Shown here: positions 42,116-56,200 of the stretch, one piece after another | Layout of the letters: the number at the start of each line of letters is the position of its first letter | How positions within the stretch are numbered: position 1 is the first letter of the stretch | Origin: Apostichopus japonicus | Lineage: Eukaryota; Echinodermata; Holothuroidea; Aspidochirotida; Stichopodidae | Length of the DNA: 64,000 nt | Direction of reading: 5' to 3' | NCBI RefSeq assembly: GCF_037975245.1 | Contig: NC_092565.1 | Coordinates: forward strand, 6,626,999 to 6,690,998 | Program-made: the position numbers and the translations under genes | Notes under the pieces: generated by a model | Told to the model about the DNA's origin: nothing | Databases searched by the model: none | Seen by the model: the letters and a program-made list of their open reading frames with translations, nothing else

Positions 42116-45100
42116 AGAGGGGAGGAGTTGTCGGACAAGTAAAGGGTTCTCAAAAGGGATTGTGTGCGGTCAACTTTCTTATCTTTCTTTCTTTTTTCAT
42201 TTAATGTGACTGTTAAAATATCATCTAGTCGGTTTTGATAATGTTCTCAACGTAAATAAATATTAAGAAATGTATGCTTGTTTCCTTAAACCATTTGACT
42301 ACAAACTGGAGGTTTGGTCTACGAAAAATAGAAACAGTATTTAAATGAAAGAATGTAATGGATTTTAATAAATAAACAATATTTTTAGCAAACACTTCAA
42401 TATCATAACTGGTATGTCGACTCTCCGTGTTTTCGAAACCTCACGAACAAATTTTAATCTTCCAGCGGTCGGTTCTGAAATAACGCCCTCAAAAAGAGGA
42501 TAACTTTTTTCCCCTTTCTTTTGTATTTGCCTGTTTTGCACTGAAATATCACGCGCCAATTTTTTAACCGAATACAAGATGGCATTTGAGGCGGGCTTTA
42601 CTGATCCACGGTCTCCCCAGCACCCCTATCCCATAAAATCCCTACCCAAACAATCCCTTTCCTTCCCAATAACCATATTAGCTGTAGCATGTTATTTATT
42701 GCAATTGAAAACAACACATAGTTGGGGGAACACACGGTTGAAGACGATCAGCATCATGGAACTAAAAAGTTCACTACAGCACATTGCTAAGTACTTCAAT
42801 TGATATGGTTTTGCTCGCCTAAGGTTATCATAGAGTTGATTTTGGACATGTTTACAATGTGAATTAATCGAAGCCCTTAATTCGATTGAAGGAAGTACTC
42901 GCCTCCTTGATATTCCATGAACGTGAAATTTCAGTGCTACAAATGGATGCAATCCAATCAATACAGTGCATTTTTTCTCTCTTGCTCTTTTCACTCATTT
43001 TGGTGGGGGTGGGGGGGGGGGAATCGCCCATCGCCCCTGGCTACGCGGTTGCTATAAAGTCCAGTGTCCACCGGACAAGTTTCCAGATGGCTTATCTCGC
43101 TATGGGTACTTTTAGTTTTAAGGCCTTTTTCCGCTGCGACACATCATTAAGCAAATCTTCTGTGAACGTAACATTCGTAACTTCGTAATAAAAACTATAT
43201 AGGCCTATAGCTTAGCCTATGCAAACCAGAATGAACACATTTTTGGAGATAACAACTTTTGATTCGAAAATTGATTAAACAAACAGTTGGTATCTGGTAA
43301 CTTGGGTAGTTCAGAAACAAAGACTCGAACAAAGAGGACTGGAATGCCACGCATTCGGGTGGGCTGAAATCGATTACAACCCTGCACTATATTAAATTGA
43401 TGTATATAATCCATTATAAAGACGCACAGAGCGATACCAATCATGACGGCCTTCGTTATCTTTTACAGGTTTTGACAGGTTCGCTACGATATTATTATGA
43501 TGACAACTTTTCTACAGGAATAAAGCCTTTGGTAAATAATGAGCAATTGATAGGTTTGTTTATAAACAAGCCAAAGAAAACATGTATGCAAACTTGTAAA
43601 CAAACGTATCCATACTGTACGCATACAGTTCATCGCGCAATCGGTAATCTCAATATGTAATGTACATGTTACCTGTAAATAGCCTACACCTGCTCTTGCC
43701 GTAGAAAAATAACCCAAACCCCAAACGTATAAAGACAGAACATGACTTACCTAACGCCCATTGGTAGAACGACTAAAATATATGAATCCATTCCATAATT
43801 CCAAGTGACACAAATGCTTTATACGAGAAATATCCTTGTTTCTCTGCTATAAAAATCGTCAATAGAGTTTGACTGTGTGTATAGGGCGTACAGTGTTATA
43901 CAGCGGACCTCATTCTATTTACAAAACAAACAGGTGTCCGCTGACTTGCTTACAATTAACGAAAACTTTAATTTACTCATTCCTTGCAAAAGGGTTCATT
44001 ACACTTCATCATAATATTGTGATTGTAGGAACCTTTCAAAAGTGTAAAAAGACGATAAAGGCATTTAAAATATGTTTCGATTTGTGTAAGTTTATAATGG
44101 AAGGCATAATAGGCCTATGTTTGGCTCAAAACGTCGGAAATGTTGTGGTATTGGATATTGAAAGTAGAATGACAGCCCACGCCATTCGCTACCATACTTA
44201 TGACGGGTTAGGGACGGGCTTGAGAGACAAATGTTTAAAAGTGAAGTTTGAATATGGGTGAACGATATTTGACTTTCTAGCATAGTTTGGTAAGGAGATG
44301 CGATATTGAAGCTGATTCCCCCTACAACCACCACCCGACTTGCTAACATCAATGGTTAGGCCATTCCCAACACTGTACCTTTAATGGTTGTGCCAGGTGG
44401 TGGTCAAATGCCCCACTTTACAACACCCCATTTAGAAACAAGTATTCCGTCCAAGTTAACAAATGCAAGGCCAAAAAAAACAAAGAAGGTAACTGGTAAT
44501 CATATAATACATCGCGTGGGGCAACATGATGCGTTTCATGTGAATTTGAGGCTTTCGGTGAAATTCGTCTACATATGATATGGTTTCTGTTATCGTCGTG
44601 TGTGAACTTTACATTAGTTGTTGTAAACGATCACAGCTTACGTTTAAGATGTCTGTATCAACGGGAGGCCAAATAGGTAAAATAGAAATTACTCACTGCA
44701 GACTTTACTTTTAAGGGATATAACAGTATATACAACCCGGGCATATTTCCGGGATCACTTTTAATTCGGGAATGTGAATTAAATCCTGGAACTGTCCCCT
44801 AAAATCGGGGACGTCTAGTCACCTTTACATTGTAGGGAAAATGCCCATGGGCATAATCAGAACCTTCTTGAGGACATCACATCAGCATAAAATGTGATAT
44901 TCCGGTGGTTGAAGTTGATTGCTGCACAAAATTATTATTATTTCATAATCCCATCTAAATAGCATTTTATATGCAGAAGATATGAGTTTGTCTATTTCTT
45001 CTTCTTCTTTTGGTTGGGGCACGGGAGTGGTAAGTTTCGTTTTCTGGAGAAAAGGACACTTTTAATAACATTTTTCTTACCTTCTCAACAAAAGGCCACA

Positions 45101-47891
45101 TTTTGAGAAACAAAAGTGGTAAAAGGGTTTTTCGTTAACACAATAGGAACCCTTCTAAGCTATATAACGGTAGAGGGGATTCCCATGCCCCTGCTCCCAA
45201 GCTCCGCTACCCCTACTCTTTAAAAAAAAATAACCAATCACTGACAAAACACATCAAACAATACAAATTACAATTTCTTTTCCATTTTATATACAGATAT
45301 ATTATCTTGCATATTTGATGAACAGAACACAACCTAAGTAAACATCATGGCTTTCCTTAATATTTAACTCCTAACCCCTTGGGGGAAGAGTACAGTCATA
45401 TAAAAAAAAAAACAGAACAAAGCAAAAACCTAAAACAGGAATTCCTTCAGGATGAAGCTGCATGAACAATGACCAAACTTTGATAGATTTTCCAGGAAAG
45501 AAAAGTAAATAAATAAAAGCTGGTTCTCTCATCTATAGTAAGGTGACATTTTATGTTGGATATTCATCTCCTTAACAATTTACGAAATCGAAAGTGACAA
45601 TTTTTGAATTTAATAACCATAAGTTTTTCATTTGCCCAGATTTTTTCTCGAGTTATTCGATGATTATTCCTTTTATGTGATACACTTTCAGTCCCAATTC
45701 TCATATGCAAAGTTGTATATTAAGCAAATTTTGGTTTCCTTACTGATGCAACGTTGTAGACACAAAAACATGCCATGCTTGGCCGAGAGCTAAACCTTTA
45801 ATATTTTTATCAGTGAGGAGACCTGTTTGGGTTTTCATTTTTAATTGAATCCTAGATAAAAGACATAATTTCAGGAGACGGTATCAAAAAGAGCAAATAA
45901 GAAAGGCACAAAATGTGCTTAATACTGACAACATGTCTGGTAAAGGTAATGTTTCAACCATACAAAGATAGTGAAAAAAACTGAGTTTAAATCATATAAC
46001 TTTGGAGATGGTATGAAAATCAACAGACTAAACGAAAGGGGAAAAAATAATTGTTGATAAATGTTTAATCTCTAAAGTCTTCAACCTTGAAAAGTACTTT
46101 CATTATTTAGCAGTAGCATATCCCTATCTTTCAACAGATGGTTTAAATAACAAAAAAATATATTTAATTTACCAACCTCACACCCCCCCCCCCCATTTCC
46201 AATCCCCGATAACCTACCACATATAATTACTATGCTGTAAATCTTCCTGTTTCTCTTCATCGGCTGACAATCACAGCTTCTGTTTCATAAACTAGTGCAA
46301 GCTGAGAATGCAAAAGTTTACGCATCACCCCCCCCCGCCCCCCACCCCGTTGTTCAAATATATCTGTCCCTCGCTCTCTCCATAATATTCTTTCAGTTTG
46401 CTACAAACAAATAATCTACACATATATTCTTCTAGTTTCACCTTTTTTTCTTTTTTAACGTTTTTTTCCCCCTTCTTTTTCTTTTAGACATGAAATAATT
46501 TGACTGTAAAAAGGAACTGTTGGATGAACAAATATACATTTCAAAAATATACACAAAGTAGAGATAAAAAATCTTAACCTTCTTAAATTAATGCTTACAT
46601 TTTAGTACTTTAACCATCTTCTTTATCAATAGTACTTCTGTACCTAAAAATACTAATTTCTTGAATTATATAGAGAGTGTGTGAGTGTTAGGAAGTGGGG
46701 GGGGGGGGCGTAGGGCAGAGGTGAGAGCACTTCTTTGGCGAAACTCAATAGTTGTTATAGGCATAATTTATTTCTTCTCTTTTGATTAATGAGGAATACT
46801 CCCCTTCGCATGATTCTTTGTATAACTCATACATATAGACAATATTCTATATTGCCCTTCAAAATAAGGGTACCCAATTTCGGTAGTCTCTCTCTCTCTC
46901 GCTAATGATTAGTATGCAACGTAATCATATCGCTTTCTTCTAATTGTAACTTTAATACTTTTTTTCGGTCTTGTCAGCAATTGATTTCAAGCTGCAACGG
47001 TTGTCACACACCACAAAATTTGCAGATAGGTCTCTCCTTCGGCCTTTCTCTTTCGAGGGGCCACAGTTCCTCATTTTATAATGCCAGCGAACGAGCACAA
47101 ATTTGAAGGTGAGAAACTTTTTAAGGGTCCTATTGGAAAGAACGAACTTCTATACTCAATGAGCTTTGTGTGTAGATCTTAAGCAGAACCCTAACTTGAT
47201 AATTCACTGCAAGATTATACGAACAGAAATTAAAATAAAATCGACCAAAATTTGACTGCTGAGGTAATGACGTGATGGGAATTCAAAGCACCTAGAGTTG
47301 GCACGAACTATTCTTTCTGGGTAGTGATAGGTGGGATTGGGGGGCATATATATACGGAATTCAGCGAGCAGCAAATTCACGATACAGCCAAGGCCCAACC
47401 AGCCACCAATCTGCAAACAACACAAAGTTTTTGAGTTGAAATAAAAGTTTTCAGAATATTTGAAACTTGTTTTGTTATAAACTCCTCAATGCATTTTTCT
47501 TGATTAAGAACACGCATGTGAGCTTTTGACAAAGAGAGAGAAAAAGAAATGTTTCTTAAAAAGACTTACAAAACTATTCCTGAGAAATGAGATGATTTGG
47601 ATCGTTTGACTTAATGAAACAAAAAAAGTTCTAAAAAAATTTCAACAAAATGTCCGCCTGCAGAAGAGGAAGAGAGCCCTCCTTCCACGAGGGGGACACG
47701 TTTAATTACGACTGCAAACATTTGGCACTGATTATTTAACGACGTTGTTAATATATACGAAGCATACCCTTTGGTCCTTAAAAATGTTGAAAATAAATAC
47801 TTAAAAACAAATATGGATATTTTTGTTTATATCTATACCTCTATGTTCTCTCTCCGTTATGTACAAAATCTTCTTCAACACACCCTTCGCA

Positions 47892-47897
47892 TTTATT
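47892..47897 (-). terminator. Candidate polyadenylation signal for FGFRL1
   Basis: AATAAA on the minus strand about 1.9 kb after the FGFRL1 stop codon. If used, the 3' UTR includes both minisatellites at 48.1-49.5 kb. Motif only. Confidence 0.3.
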
Positions 47898-48136
47898 CTC
47901 TTATGATGATACCATTGGATAAGGTATAGCTCTCATCGCATCTTCACATCCTGTCTATGAGGGCTTCTGTCACCGAGTCCTCAACGGTGAGGTTTCTCTA
48001 CCTCGTGAGGTTCCACATCTGCTGATAGACCAGTGAGGAATGCCTCACATGTACTCAATCACCATATCTACTAAATGAGGTTCTGTCATGACATCTTCTT
48101 GATGAGGTCCTGTTTAAGACTAAACCAAAACCAACC

Positions 48137-48745
48137 TCCATGGCATTCTGTAGCCACACACTCCCAATGAGGTATACCACATACATTTATGTGCTTATCA
48201 ACATATCACAATTTTATGAGGATGCACCTCGATGGCATTCTGTAGCCACACACTCCCAATGAGGTATCCCACATACATTTATGTGCTTATCAACATATCA
48301 CAATTTTATGAGGATGCACCTCGATGGCATTCTGTAGCCACACACTCCCAATGAGGTATCCCACATACATTTATGTGCTTATCAACATATCACAATTTTA
48401 TGAGGATGCACCTCCATGGCATTCTGTAGCCACACACTCCCAATGAGGTATCCCTCATACATATATGTGCTCATTCAACATATCACACTTTGATGAGGAT
48501 GCACCTCCATGGCATTCTGTAGCCACACATACAATGAGGTATCCCACATGTAATCATTCAACATATTACACTTTAATGAGGATGTACCTCGATGGGATTC
48601 TTTCACCACTCATGCAACGAGGTATCCCACATGTAATCATTCAACATATCACACCTTTATGAGGATGTACCTGGATGGGATTCTTTCACCACTCATAGAA
48701 TGAGGTATCCCACATGTTATCATTCAACACGTCACTTGTTAAGTA
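48137..48745. repeat. 92/83-bp minisatellite in the probable FGFRL1 3' UTR
   Basis: Units anchored at 'tggcattctg' begin at 48141, 48233, 48325, 48417 and 48510, a 92-93 bp spacing, followed by two shorter units about 83 bp apart near 48593 and 48676. The first four are nearly identical, so that part is recent. Scattered 'gatgaggt' motifs continue on both sides (about 47960-48130 and 48740-48830). Confidence 0.9.
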
Positions 48746-49124
48746 TTTTTTTAATGAGGTCTGTCGAATATCTTCTTGTAAGTCGTGATGAGGTTTTTGT
48801 TGGTGAAGACATTTCTATATGATGAGGTACTGTAGCCATAGTGTACTTCTCACAGCCATTACTCGAATGTGGGCAATACTGTGACTTTACAATGAAGATG
48901 GACGGTTTGGAACACAGAGGCAGTCCGTTAGTTCATTTCATATATATACCACACAGTCTTAGTCAGCTCCCAATACGGGGACACCCTTGACATCTATTCA
49001 TGAGCAAAATATTGCAAAATAAAAATAACAAAGAACCCCTCTTGATATGATAAATAAACACAATATGTCTGATCAGATCATAAAAGGGAATTCCAGATTG
49101 TGTGAAGGGACAGGGAATCGCCCT

Positions 49125-49455
49125 GCACCACATAGGCAGATGGTGAGGGCTCTTGTTATACATAAATACAGGGTGAGGATACCACTGTCACACATAGGAA
49201 CGATGGGATGGGAGGATATTACTCTGTCACACGTAGGTAAGGGTGTGAGGACATCACTGCGTCATGCATAGGGTACAGGAAGGGTGTGAGGACACCACTC
49301 TGTCATACATAGTAACAGTGTGAGGACATCACTGCCATACACAGGTACGGGGTGAAGACACTATGTACTGTCATACCTAGATACAGGGTGAGAATATTAC
49401 TCTGTCACATACAGAGGTACAGTGTGAGGACTTCATTCTGCCATTCATATGTTCA
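49125..49455. repeat. Degenerate ~45-bp minisatellite in the probable FGFRL1 3' UTR
   Basis: About seven imperfect units read on the plus strand as 'gtgaggacatcactgtca' followed by a variable 'cataggtacag' stretch. Units differ by substitutions and short indels, so the array is old. It starts about 310 bp beyond the FGFRL1 stop on the minus strand. Confidence 0.75.
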
Positions 49456-49767
49456 GGGAACTCTAGGGACTCCACTTACATCTGTTGTTCACAATGAATG
49501 AAAATCGTGGTTTACTAAACAATTCAAGCTATGCTTGCATTTCTGAATACACATAAGAATTAAGCCCAAGTCACTATCACAATGAGATGTTTCATATAGA
49601 ATGACAGCTGTTGCAAACATGTGGCAGTTATACAATGCCAAACTGATCACAAACCACATTCAACCACTAGAGGTCACATGTTGCTCCTGGTCTTCGTCCA
49701 CCGAGTGAAACCGTGGCGCTGTGACCTCGTCCTCGCCCTTTCTTCAGTCGATTCCAAAATCACAAAA

Positions 49768-50288
49768 TCAACACGTGACGAGATGATGCTGATTACTGAG
49801 GCTGAGCACCCTTCCATTGGATAAACTTCTCTGACTGTTCAACGTCGTATCGGAATAAAGACTCGGCGGATGGAAGGGCATATCGACGTACCTCCCAAAC
49901 ACCTTGTCACTACTCGTCTTGTAACCCCCCGACGGTAGATTACTGTGGGAACACGTCAGGGCACTGTGTTCTGACTCTGAAGGCTCAGGGCCTAGATACG
50001 GGCTACTCCCGCTAGTTCTCGTAAAGTTATGGTGATAGCTGATATTCTTTTGGAGTTTGTCCTCGTAGTCCTTGTCAGGATGCGGGCACGTCCTCTGAAG
50101 TGACTGCCTCTGGCGGGACTGACCCTGCGAATGGTTGAGATTGTAAGTACAGGCAAACACGACGACCACAAATAAGAGCGCGAACGTGAGAGGCACGGCC
50201 ACAATGAGGACGAGTTTGGCCTGCGTAGAGAGAGCCCGGTCGATCTGCTCAGATGCGTTCTCCTCCGATAAAGTGTTCTTGTTGGGAT
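49768..50288 (-). CDS. FGFRL1: FGFRL1 last exon: juxtamembrane, transmembrane segment and kinase-less tail
   Basis: A 521-bp coding part of the last exon, after acceptor 'ctgtttttag' in phase 1, ending in TGA. Order: an acidic juxtamembrane stretch (PNKNTLSEENASEQ); a membrane span near KLVLIVAVPLTFALLFVVVV ending in FACTY; a ~120-residue cytoplasmic tail rich in Ser, His and Tyr, with YHHNF, SPYLGPEP, RYVDMP and LYSD. There is no kinase. The tyrosine motifs could be sorting signals, as in vertebrate FGFRL1, but that is inference. The exon is GC-richer than its surroundings. Confidence 0.93.
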
Positions 50289-53200
50289 CTAAAAACAGAA
50301 CAGAGGAAAGTTTGTTACTTCCAGATCAAAAAGCTGCCAAGTAATGGCGGTTGTCCGCCATTACAGAGAGAGCAGCAATGCTCACGAACCAAGGTGCTAA
50401 TATTCATTCCCAAAAGTAACGTTTTATTCTTAAACTCCTTCCAGACCCCCTTCTGGTAACCACCATCGGAACTTGCCCCACAAATACCCCAGAAAGTCTA
50501 AATGATTGAGAGCTCAGATTCCTGCACACCTAAAACCCCCCCCATTCTCCCTCTTCCCTTTACCTTTACACGGTGATTAATATTCATACAGGTGATGAAG
50601 CCCACAGGAACAATAGCATCGAAGAAACATGGAAAATGCTTGCAGTAATGACTAAAATTGTCACAAATGAATCTCAATGAACATGCTTTACAATTGTAAC
50701 AATTGTTTAAGTTATATGCAACCTTAGACAAAGAATATGGTAAAATAGTGTTATTTAAAGTGCTGAGGAAAACTTAAAAAGAGAAATTCTCTACTACCCA
50801 TATCCCAGCCCAACTTCCCTCCTGCCACCCCCCCCCCCCGCCACCCTCTCCAATATCTTGCAGATTGGTTCTTGTCTATATTGGGTGACTTGAGGATGGG
50901 ATTGAGTTACGAGGACGTGGTTGACGTGTGGACTTCATGTAGAACACCTTCAGCACCACAAGTCCTCTCAGTGGCAATAACTAAGGAGGACAGAAGGCTA
51001 CATCACCCTCAATAAGAATTCCTTCCCCTCCCCTTCCCCTCCCCTTCCCCTCCCCTTCCCCTCCCCCTTGCACCCATAGATGAGGTGGGAAAATATTATA
51101 AAACAGCCTTATATTGCCAATGAGTTATTCTGAAAAAATAGATTGCAAAGTGTATCTTTGTGAAATGCAATAGGCTTTTTTTTTTTTGTAAAATATTCTC
51201 CCTCTTGCCCCAATTTGGTATGCTCTATTTATCCCCTCCCACACCCAACTGCCTCCCCCCCCCCTCCACCTGATGGTAAAGGCTGGTATTGCCACTGCAT
51301 CCTCTCCAAAAGCTGCCTCATTGTCTGGTTCCCTTTCATCAAATTAAAAGTTCCTCCATCTTAATATCGTTAGGGGACTGACTGCTCAGACTTTTCCATT
51401 AGCAGACATAACATAAATACAGACATAGCTGATTCATACACTCACACATAAACACTGCAGTCAAAGAACATGTCATTCCTGTTAGTGGTACAGTACATCC
51501 GTCAATCTTCAAGTAGTATGTCTCTCCTTATCTTAAAACAGACGGATGCCCCAATGTTGTTTGTTCTATCTTGGGGGAGGCTTTGAACTGACACAGTTTA
51601 AGGATATCTTAACAACCACTTCAAGTACCCCAAATCAAAGACACAGCTCCCATATAAGACCCATTAGTTACGAGGCCCGGCTGTAAATGTCAGCCACCGG
51701 GTAAACATTGGCTTTCGTAAATAAGACCCAATTGGAGCTACTATGCCGCCCGCCCCAGGATTTACAAAGATAACGTAATTATATTTAGATTGTCAACTTG
51801 AGATAAATGTCCACTCGAGAGAACATTGTCGAGGATTTATGACACAATGAAGAAGAGAAAGAAGAAGGAAATTAAAAGAATTGTTGAGCTGTTTTTCAAG
51901 ATAATTATTTCTTACTATATTACAGCCGTGTGACGATCGGAGATTTTGAGCAGTTCCTGTAAGTATTGACAGACGAGCTTGTTAGCATGAGAGTTTTATC
52001 AATTAAGTTACCTTCAACTGCTACAACTTCAACTTAAACAAAGCAAATTGAGTCTAATTACTTTCATCTGAAGGAATATTGCCGTGGCAGATAATTAGAC
52101 TGTCATTGTGGATGCAATTTTGATTCTAAATTCTATGTTGTTTTTTTCCAAAACTATTTGTAACATAAACACCCTTTTTTTGTTAATCCAGGAATGGATC
52201 ATAACAGGTGGTCTGTCATGTGATCATTGAAGATGACCTTCCAAACCTTTTTATTTCCTATCATAAACCTCTTCTTGATTTAACCTTGAAATGTGAGTAC
52301 ATTATGAAAATATCTGATATACTCCCAATGTTCTCTATATTAAAAATTTGATCAAAATACTACTGATTTTGTAGGAATACAATATTAATTATTCTTTTAT
52401 TCTATTCATAATAAGGTTCAATATTATATTTATTTCACATAATCCACAAACATTTTTAAGGTTCAGCTCCATATTACCGATATACCTGTAAACTACAAAA
52501 TGCTATGAAGGTGTTGGTTTTGGAACGACAGATGGAGATTTCCGGCAATTTTTGGTAACAGAATGAACTTCAAACGACCTTAAAATAGCTGCAATTTGAA
52601 TTGGCCATCATTGTCTGCTTTGGGGGACTTGAAGTAAGTCTATAGCTGCTACCTGTATCCTACCACTGTGTCACCTGTGTTTGAACTTGCCCCTCGTGGA
52701 TTTGTACCTCGGGCTATTTTGGGAATGTAGTTTAGATACTAGCACAAATATTAAGTCAAATTTGTATTCATTCTTGCAGTCACACACACCAAGGGGAATT
52801 CTACTTGTGCCTTATACTCATGCTGTCTGTATGTGTACCAGAAGCCTAATCTGATGTTATTGCTATTACTGGATCATTAAAAAATAAAATGATATTTAAA
52901 TAAGAATGTGGAAGACACAATTCCTCATTTCCGCTTACTTCATTTGACCTTCAAAAAAATGAATGACCAACGACTTTATCAAAAGGTTTGCAAATAAAAT
53001 TTTGTGGGACACAAAATCTTGTGTTCGACTTTTATGGCAGAAAATTTAATTTTGATATGTTGTAGACACTGAACAGTCACTGCTACCAAATTAGGTAGAA
53101 TTTCTTGACCATTTGTAATATTTGAGAAATGCCCCTTTCAATTTCTGAGGCCCACCAATTACACTGGCTGGACAAAGCAGACCATAGTAAGAGATGCCAG

Positions 53201-56200
53201 ATTTTTCAGTCAAATATGTAATAATATAATAACTTTCAACAAACAGAATGTGATGATGTGTGAGATCTTGTACAATGACAAATAAACATCTTTCTTTATT
53301 GTTTTGACTTTGGATTGGCTAAAGTGTTCCAACTACTCTAAAGATATGAAGTTTACATACGAGTGAGATGTTCAAATGTAGTATAAAATCAGATACAAAT
53401 CTTTGAGGTAAAAGCAAAATACCTGGCATGAAAAATTTCAAATTTAACATTAAACTTATAATCCATCCATCCATTTAATCACATAAATTGTGGGGTCACC
53501 AATGTAGTCCCTTTTAAACAAAAGACAAATTAATTATGAAATGAAACAGAAAACAACAAAAAAGTTACATTTATTCTGGCATACTATACTGACCATTATG
53601 GAATATAAACTATTTAAAATTTTTAATCACAAGTTCACAACACTGCAAGGACTAAGTGCCTCATAACTACTAGAGATACATTATAACATGTACAAACAGA
53701 AATATAAACTATAAGACCGTTGTTTGCCCTAAACTGTAGCCTACTCCTGAAAACAACCTTTCTTTTACACGAGATACCTTACAATCAACACCAATCTTTG
53801 AGAGATGGCAGATCCCTTGTTCAATGATTGCAAGGTATTAGTAACATAGGAGCATTGTATTAATTATTTCCCCTTTGATAAAACATCTCATCCATATTTG
53901 AACTGTCAGCTCAAGTATTTGAAAATTTGTCATCCCATGATATTTTTTACACCTCCTATCTCCTTGTTTTGAGAATCAATTCCCCCATCCTACCCTTCCC
54001 CTCAATGGACGCTTGAAATGCTCTTGCACACTACCCCCCCCCCCCCCCACCACCACCGGAGACATCAAATCTTGCACAATATCGAGGAATGCAGAATCAC
54101 CAAAACACAATTGCTCCATTCTTAAAAGATTTTTCGTCGTTCTCTTTTCCCTTTTTTAATAGGAAAACCTGAATGAAATGATTATCATCATATTATGATG
54201 CACATATTATGCCTTGCTGTTATTTTTTTCTAGGAGTTCCATACAAAGTTTGAATTAATAACTCTCTGTCAAAAAGTTGGTTCAAGTCCATACAATGAAG
54301 TTTTCCTGAGAAGCCAATGATGAGATAAGACTCAGTTTAATTCTCTGTATAAGCTGAGAAATTGTCCCTTGCATCACTTGAATCACTCCATTTACCAGAC
54401 TAAAAGTCCTTGCCATGTTTCATTGCCATGGAAAGCCATCTGACACGCGAGGGGTTACCTTTAACCGTCCATCAAAGGTGAGGAAGACTTTGTATACCTC
54501 AGTCTTATAAAACAGAATTTGTCCTTTTTTTCACTGACTTTTAAGCCGTAAATTTCCTGAGGAGGAAGATCTCCTCAGTAGATGACTTGGAATTCAGAGG
54601 AACACTTTCTTCTTTCTTCCAAATTCAGCCGTTCTTGTTCTGTCTTTAATCTCAACACCTCCAACACCAGACGTTCTCTCTCCACTCTGAACTGCTCCCT
54701 CTGCAGGGCCGCCTCCTTCAGTAGATGGAGCTGCCGGCTCTCGAGCTGACAGAGACGACATTCCTGCATCTCCAGACGTCTCCTTCGGATGGTCATGTAC
54801 CTCTGCTCCACCCCGACCCGTTCCTGTTCCAGCTGCAGCCGGTCGCACTCCAGCGCCCGCCATTCCAACATGGCCTGTCTCCTCCCTATCCTCTTGCAGG
54901 ATCTGTTTCGGAGAGGCGGGAAGAATCCCTTGTAGTAGTCATCTCTGCTCTCGGATTCGCTGGTTACCGTGGCGTCAGAGTTGCTCTTGTTGCAGCCTTC
55001 GTCTGAAGCTAAGGTGAAGAAGAAAGGAAACTTCAATAAATTACCAGTTTTTAAACATTTATCTCCCATTTTCACACAGGAGAGCAGCCACTAAACTTAT
55101 TCTGATTGAAATTAAACATACTCATCGACTTGAATTGTCCATAACCAAAAATTCATTCCGTTAGCGGCAACTTGGTCAGAGCAACTAATTAGGCAGACTC
55201 ATGAACCTGATTGAATCGACAATAATGAGCAAAAGTCATTGGCGAGCAGCAACTTGGTGAAGTTCTGACGAGCAGTTCATTGATCACACTCATCGACTTG
55301 ATCAGATTAAAGACAGAGCTATGCTATGGTTGGTGAGCAGCAAGATGATCCTCAAATAATGAGCAGTTGAATTGATCCTATCCGTTCAGCCAACTGACAA
55401 ACACCCAGGTTATTATTCTGATGAGCAGCACCTTGCTCATTCAAATGAGCAGCATAGTAAGAACATTGATGAGCAGTGACTTGGTTAGTTTTGAGTAGAA
55501 AACTTGACCGCTAAGATGCTTATATTTCAAATATCGATCAACACTACATGCATGGCACGAAACTTCCACTTCCAAATCCAAATAGTTTCACAATTCCAAG
55601 GAATCATATATATTTATAAATGAAATGAGTGCACATCCTACAATATTTGAAAGATGATGAACCTTTTCTTAAAGACTACCAGCGATACATTCTTCAATGG
55701 ATATCAACGTTTGATATTTTAGGATATATATAATAATACATAATATAATATACTACTTTATTTTCTAAACATCAAGTATTAGTGACTTTAAGACAGGAAT
55801 ACAAACAAGGAGTGGGGAGAGGAGCAGCTGTTAGTAGCAAAAGAAAACTTTGAATTGTTTGCAAAAGGGGGAAAAAAACATTAATAGCATAAATAATACA
55901 AATGAACTACCTACTGATGTTATCATAAATACAATATAAACACATTACCCAATTAACCTTGACATGTAGTATGCATGCCTTACCCAATTTATTATTATAA
56001 TTTTTTTATAAATATACATACAAATTAAACAGGATTACGAAGAAAAATGATAATATTGCGCATTTAAAATAACTGGGTGTAAAACAGCTGGCCAAATTGT
56101 AATATTACTTAGCATAAATACAATCAATAAAGCCTGTAACAAGTATAACCAATATTAAAACTTAATACAATGAAGAGTGTTGCTAGTGTTCTAAGGTAGG

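Larger units (their letters stand above)
36921..47891. other. 3' UTR and intergenic region between convergent genes
   Basis: The nAChR-type gene ends on the left and FGFRL1 ends on the right, on opposite strands. The interval contains the 33-bp minisatellite, one copy of the dispersed element, CT-rich tracts (about 41060-41225) and poly-C/poly-G runs, and no block with the composition or borders of an exon. Confidence 0.65.
50289..54574 (-). other. FGFRL1 intron segment between the coiled-coil exon and the last exon
   Basis: Holds the 10-bp pyrimidine repeat and several C-runs. If the coiled-coil exon is used as a last exon, its 3' UTR occupies the right part. No further coding blocks seen. 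Confidence 0.7.

Noticed and set aside
54594-54863. 89-codon Gly/Ala-rich frame overlapping the coiled-coil exon
   Set aside because: It is the shifted-frame shadow of the GC-rich coiled-coil exon.
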